Shown piece after piece: positions 4,532 through 5,694 of a stretch of DNA of 5,694 bases. Both the position numbers and the translations under genes were made by a program. A model generated the notes under the pieces. That model saw only the letters and a list, made by a program, of their open reading frames with translations. It ran no database searches and was not told where the DNA came from. The DNA comes from Bacillota bacterium (GTDB taxonomy: Bacteria; Bacillota; Clostridia; Christensenellales; UBA1242), in assembly GCA_009787915.1 (NCBI GenBank), contig WQSK01000060.1:1-5694 (forward strand), in the 5' to 3' direction. How positions within the stretch are numbered: the first letter of the stretch is position 1; every line of letters starts with the position of its first letter.

Positions 4532-5354
4532 TTAAAAAGTCCTTATACGTAATTGGTTTTCCACCTGGTTTTTGAACGATATCAAGTTGCAACTCGCCAT
4601 ATTTAACAGATGCCTTATGCACACGAATATCCCCGAGGTTGGACTCGGCAAAAGCCATAGGCCACGGATTCATACCACGGACAAAGTTCACAATCTCTTT
4701 TGGTGTTTTTGAAAAATCAATTTTTCCATCGCTTTTTTTCAACATCGGATAATACGAAGATTTTGAATCATCTTGCTTAGTTCGCTTAACTTTACCGCTC
4801 TTAATCAAATCCAAAGTTTTCACTAACGCATCTGCTCCAATCACCGAGAGGCGCGCCGATAATTCACCAGCGGTTTCATCTTCGCCAATTTTGGTTGGTA
4901 CTTGTAGCAATATATCCCCCGTATCAATCCCAATGTCGGTTTGCATAATGGTGATACCAGTTTCGGTTTCCCCCTTTATAATAACGAAATTTATCGGACA
5001 CGCTCCGCGGTATTTCGGTAAAATCGAAGCATGAACATTGACTACACCGTGCTTACAATAATCGATAACGTTTTGTCTAAGTATCTGCCCAAAAGCACAA
5101 GTCACAATAATATCGGGCTTTTCAATTGTACTGAACAAAGTATCAATTTCCTTGCTTATGCGCTCTGGTTGAAAAACTGGGATACCACGTTTTTGAGCCA
5201 AAACTTTTGCAGGGGGCGGAATTAAATCTTTACCGCGTTTTCCAGGTCTATCGGGTTGGGTGACGACACATACTACACTATATCTTGTGTTTTGAATCAA
5301 AGCCTCGAGCGAAGGAACACAAAATTCGGGAGTACCGAAAAAAGCAATTTTCAT
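4503..5354 (-). CDS. fmt: Methionyl-tRNA formyltransferase
   Basis: Transfers a formyl group from 10-formyltetrahydrofolate to Met-tRNA-fMet, preparing the initiator tRNA. The N-terminal transferase domain opens MKIAFFGTPEFCVPSLEAL and includes TQPDRPGKRGK (32-42), the loop that contacts tRNA in E. coli. The catalytic triad is Asn106, His108 (NVHASILPKYRGACPIN) and Asp144 (GIDTGD), at the same numbers as E. coli. The C-terminal tRNA-binding domain begins near SDGKIDF (208-214) and keeps RGMNPWPMAF (226-235), but then runs quickly to LDIVQKPGGKP and DFLNG. This gives 283 residues rather than the usual 310 or so, apparently by loss of part of the C-terminal beta-barrel. The ATG at 5354 has GGAGG six bases upstream and overlaps the def stop as ATGA. 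The 3' end overlaps rlmN by 29 bp. Confidence 0.95.
   Translation of the reverse strand: MKIAFFGTPEFCVPSLEALIQNTRYSVVCVVTQPDRPGKRGKDLIPPPAKVLAQKRGIPVFQPERISKEIDTLFSTIEKPDIIVTCAFGQILRQNVIDYCKHGVVNVHASILPKYRGACPINFVIIKGETETGITIMQTDIGIDTGDILLQVPTKIGEDETAGELSARLSVIGADALVKTLDLIKSGKVKRTKQDDSKSSYYPMLKKSDGKIDFSKTPKEIVNFVRGMNPWPMAFAESNLGDIRVHKASVKYGELQLDIVQKPGGKPITYKDFLNGHKDFKLG
4540..4544 (-). promoter_or_regulatory. Shine-Dalgarno of rlmN inside fmt
   Basis: AAGGA lies eight bases before the ATG at 4531 and within the last fmt codons. Together with the in-frame TAA directly preceding that ATG, it makes this the only reasonable start and shows the short RlmN is not a mis-annotated start. Confidence 0.7.
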
Positions 5355-5694
5355 ACTTCACCTCCATTACAAATATCGTAATCAGTAATCAAGATACCAT
5401 CAAGGTGGTCGACCTCATGCCCCAACACAACCGCCTCAAAACCTTTCAAATCCATCTCGAACATTTCCCCGAACCTGTCAAACGCGCGCACCGAAACACA
5501 TGTTGGCCTTCTAACAAATGTCGAATTTCCTGGGATTGAAAGACACGCTTCGTCACGACCTTTGATACGTTTTTTACGCGTGAACTCTGGGTTAATAAAC
5601 TCAACAATCCCCTCAGACGTCATTACAAGGCAAATGCGGTATAAAACTCCAACTTGAACTGCGGCAAGCCCCGCCGCTGGCATAGCCTCGAACG
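5351..5694 (-). CDS. def: Peptide deformylase, 5' end outside the window
   Basis: Metalloenzyme that removes the N-formyl group from new proteins, the step that undoes Fmt's work. At least the last 114 codons are present; the start is beyond 5694. The three family motifs are seen: motif 1 as PAAGLAAVQVG (about 5680-5648), motif 2 as DEACLSIPG with the metal-ligand Cys at 5545-5543, and motif 3 as GHEVDHLDG with both His ligands and the catalytic Glu (5419-5405). All metal ligands are kept. Three usually conserved residues differ: the first Gly of motif 1 is Ala, EGCLS reads EACLS, and the Gln before HExxH is Gly. The protein ends soon after motif 3 (DYDICNGGEV), consistent with a short type. 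It lies directly upstream of fmt with a 4-bp ATGA overlap, the common def-fmt pairing. Confidence 0.93.
   Translation of the reverse strand, partial: FEAMPAAGLAAVQVGVLYRICLVMTSEGIVEFINPEFTRKKRIKGRDEACLSIPGNSTFVRRPTCVSVRAFDRFGEMFEMDLKGFEAVVLGHEVDHLDGILITDYDICNGGEV

Overview
The window looks like part of a low-to-moderate GC, endospore-forming Firmicute (Clostridia-like) chromosome. The best lineage marker is the 5' part of spoIVB at the left edge. Strong AGGAGG-type ribosome binding sites, 4-bp ATGA/GTGA gene overlaps and the def-fmt-rlmN order agree with this. I cannot name a genus. No mobile element, CRISPR array, tRNA or rRNA was seen.

Layout, right to left along the minus strand. (1) 5694-3641: a translation-related operon, def (peptide deformylase, 5' end outside the window), fmt (Met-tRNA formyltransferase) and rlmN (23S rRNA/tRNA adenine-C2 methyltransferase), all overlapping. 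(2) 3193-3621, plus strand: a DUF2000-family gene convergent with rlmN, ending at a terminator built into the last codons of rlmN. (3) 2955-3192: a divergent promoter region. The plus side carries an excellent extended -10 promoter, a possible 27-codon leader ORF, and a perfect 15-bp inverted repeat that buries the DUF2000 Shine-Dalgarno sequence. (4) 2954-655: a tightly overlapping four-gene minus-strand cassette, SDR oxidoreductase, GNAT acetyltransferase, TIGR00725-type SLOG/Rossmann protein and a ribulose-phosphate 3-epimerase-like protein. (5) 593-1: spoIVB, running off the left edge.

How they work together: Fmt formylates initiator Met-tRNA, Def removes the formyl group from new proteins, and RlmN modifies the ribosome and tRNAs. 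The SDR/GNAT/SLOG/epimerase cassette is probably a small metabolic unit acting on a phosphosugar- or nucleotide-like compound, but its substrate cannot be read from sequence. SpoIVB is the forespore signalling protease that triggers sigma-K activation in spore formers.

Two things stand out. First, the DUF2000 gene appears to be under translational control by a leader ORF whose stop codon abuts an SD-sequestering stem. Second, several conserved proteins here (SpoIVB PDZ, epimerase barrel, RlmN N-terminal domain, Fmt C-terminal domain) are shorter than their families while keeping the catalytic residues, which suggests protein trimming in this lineage.
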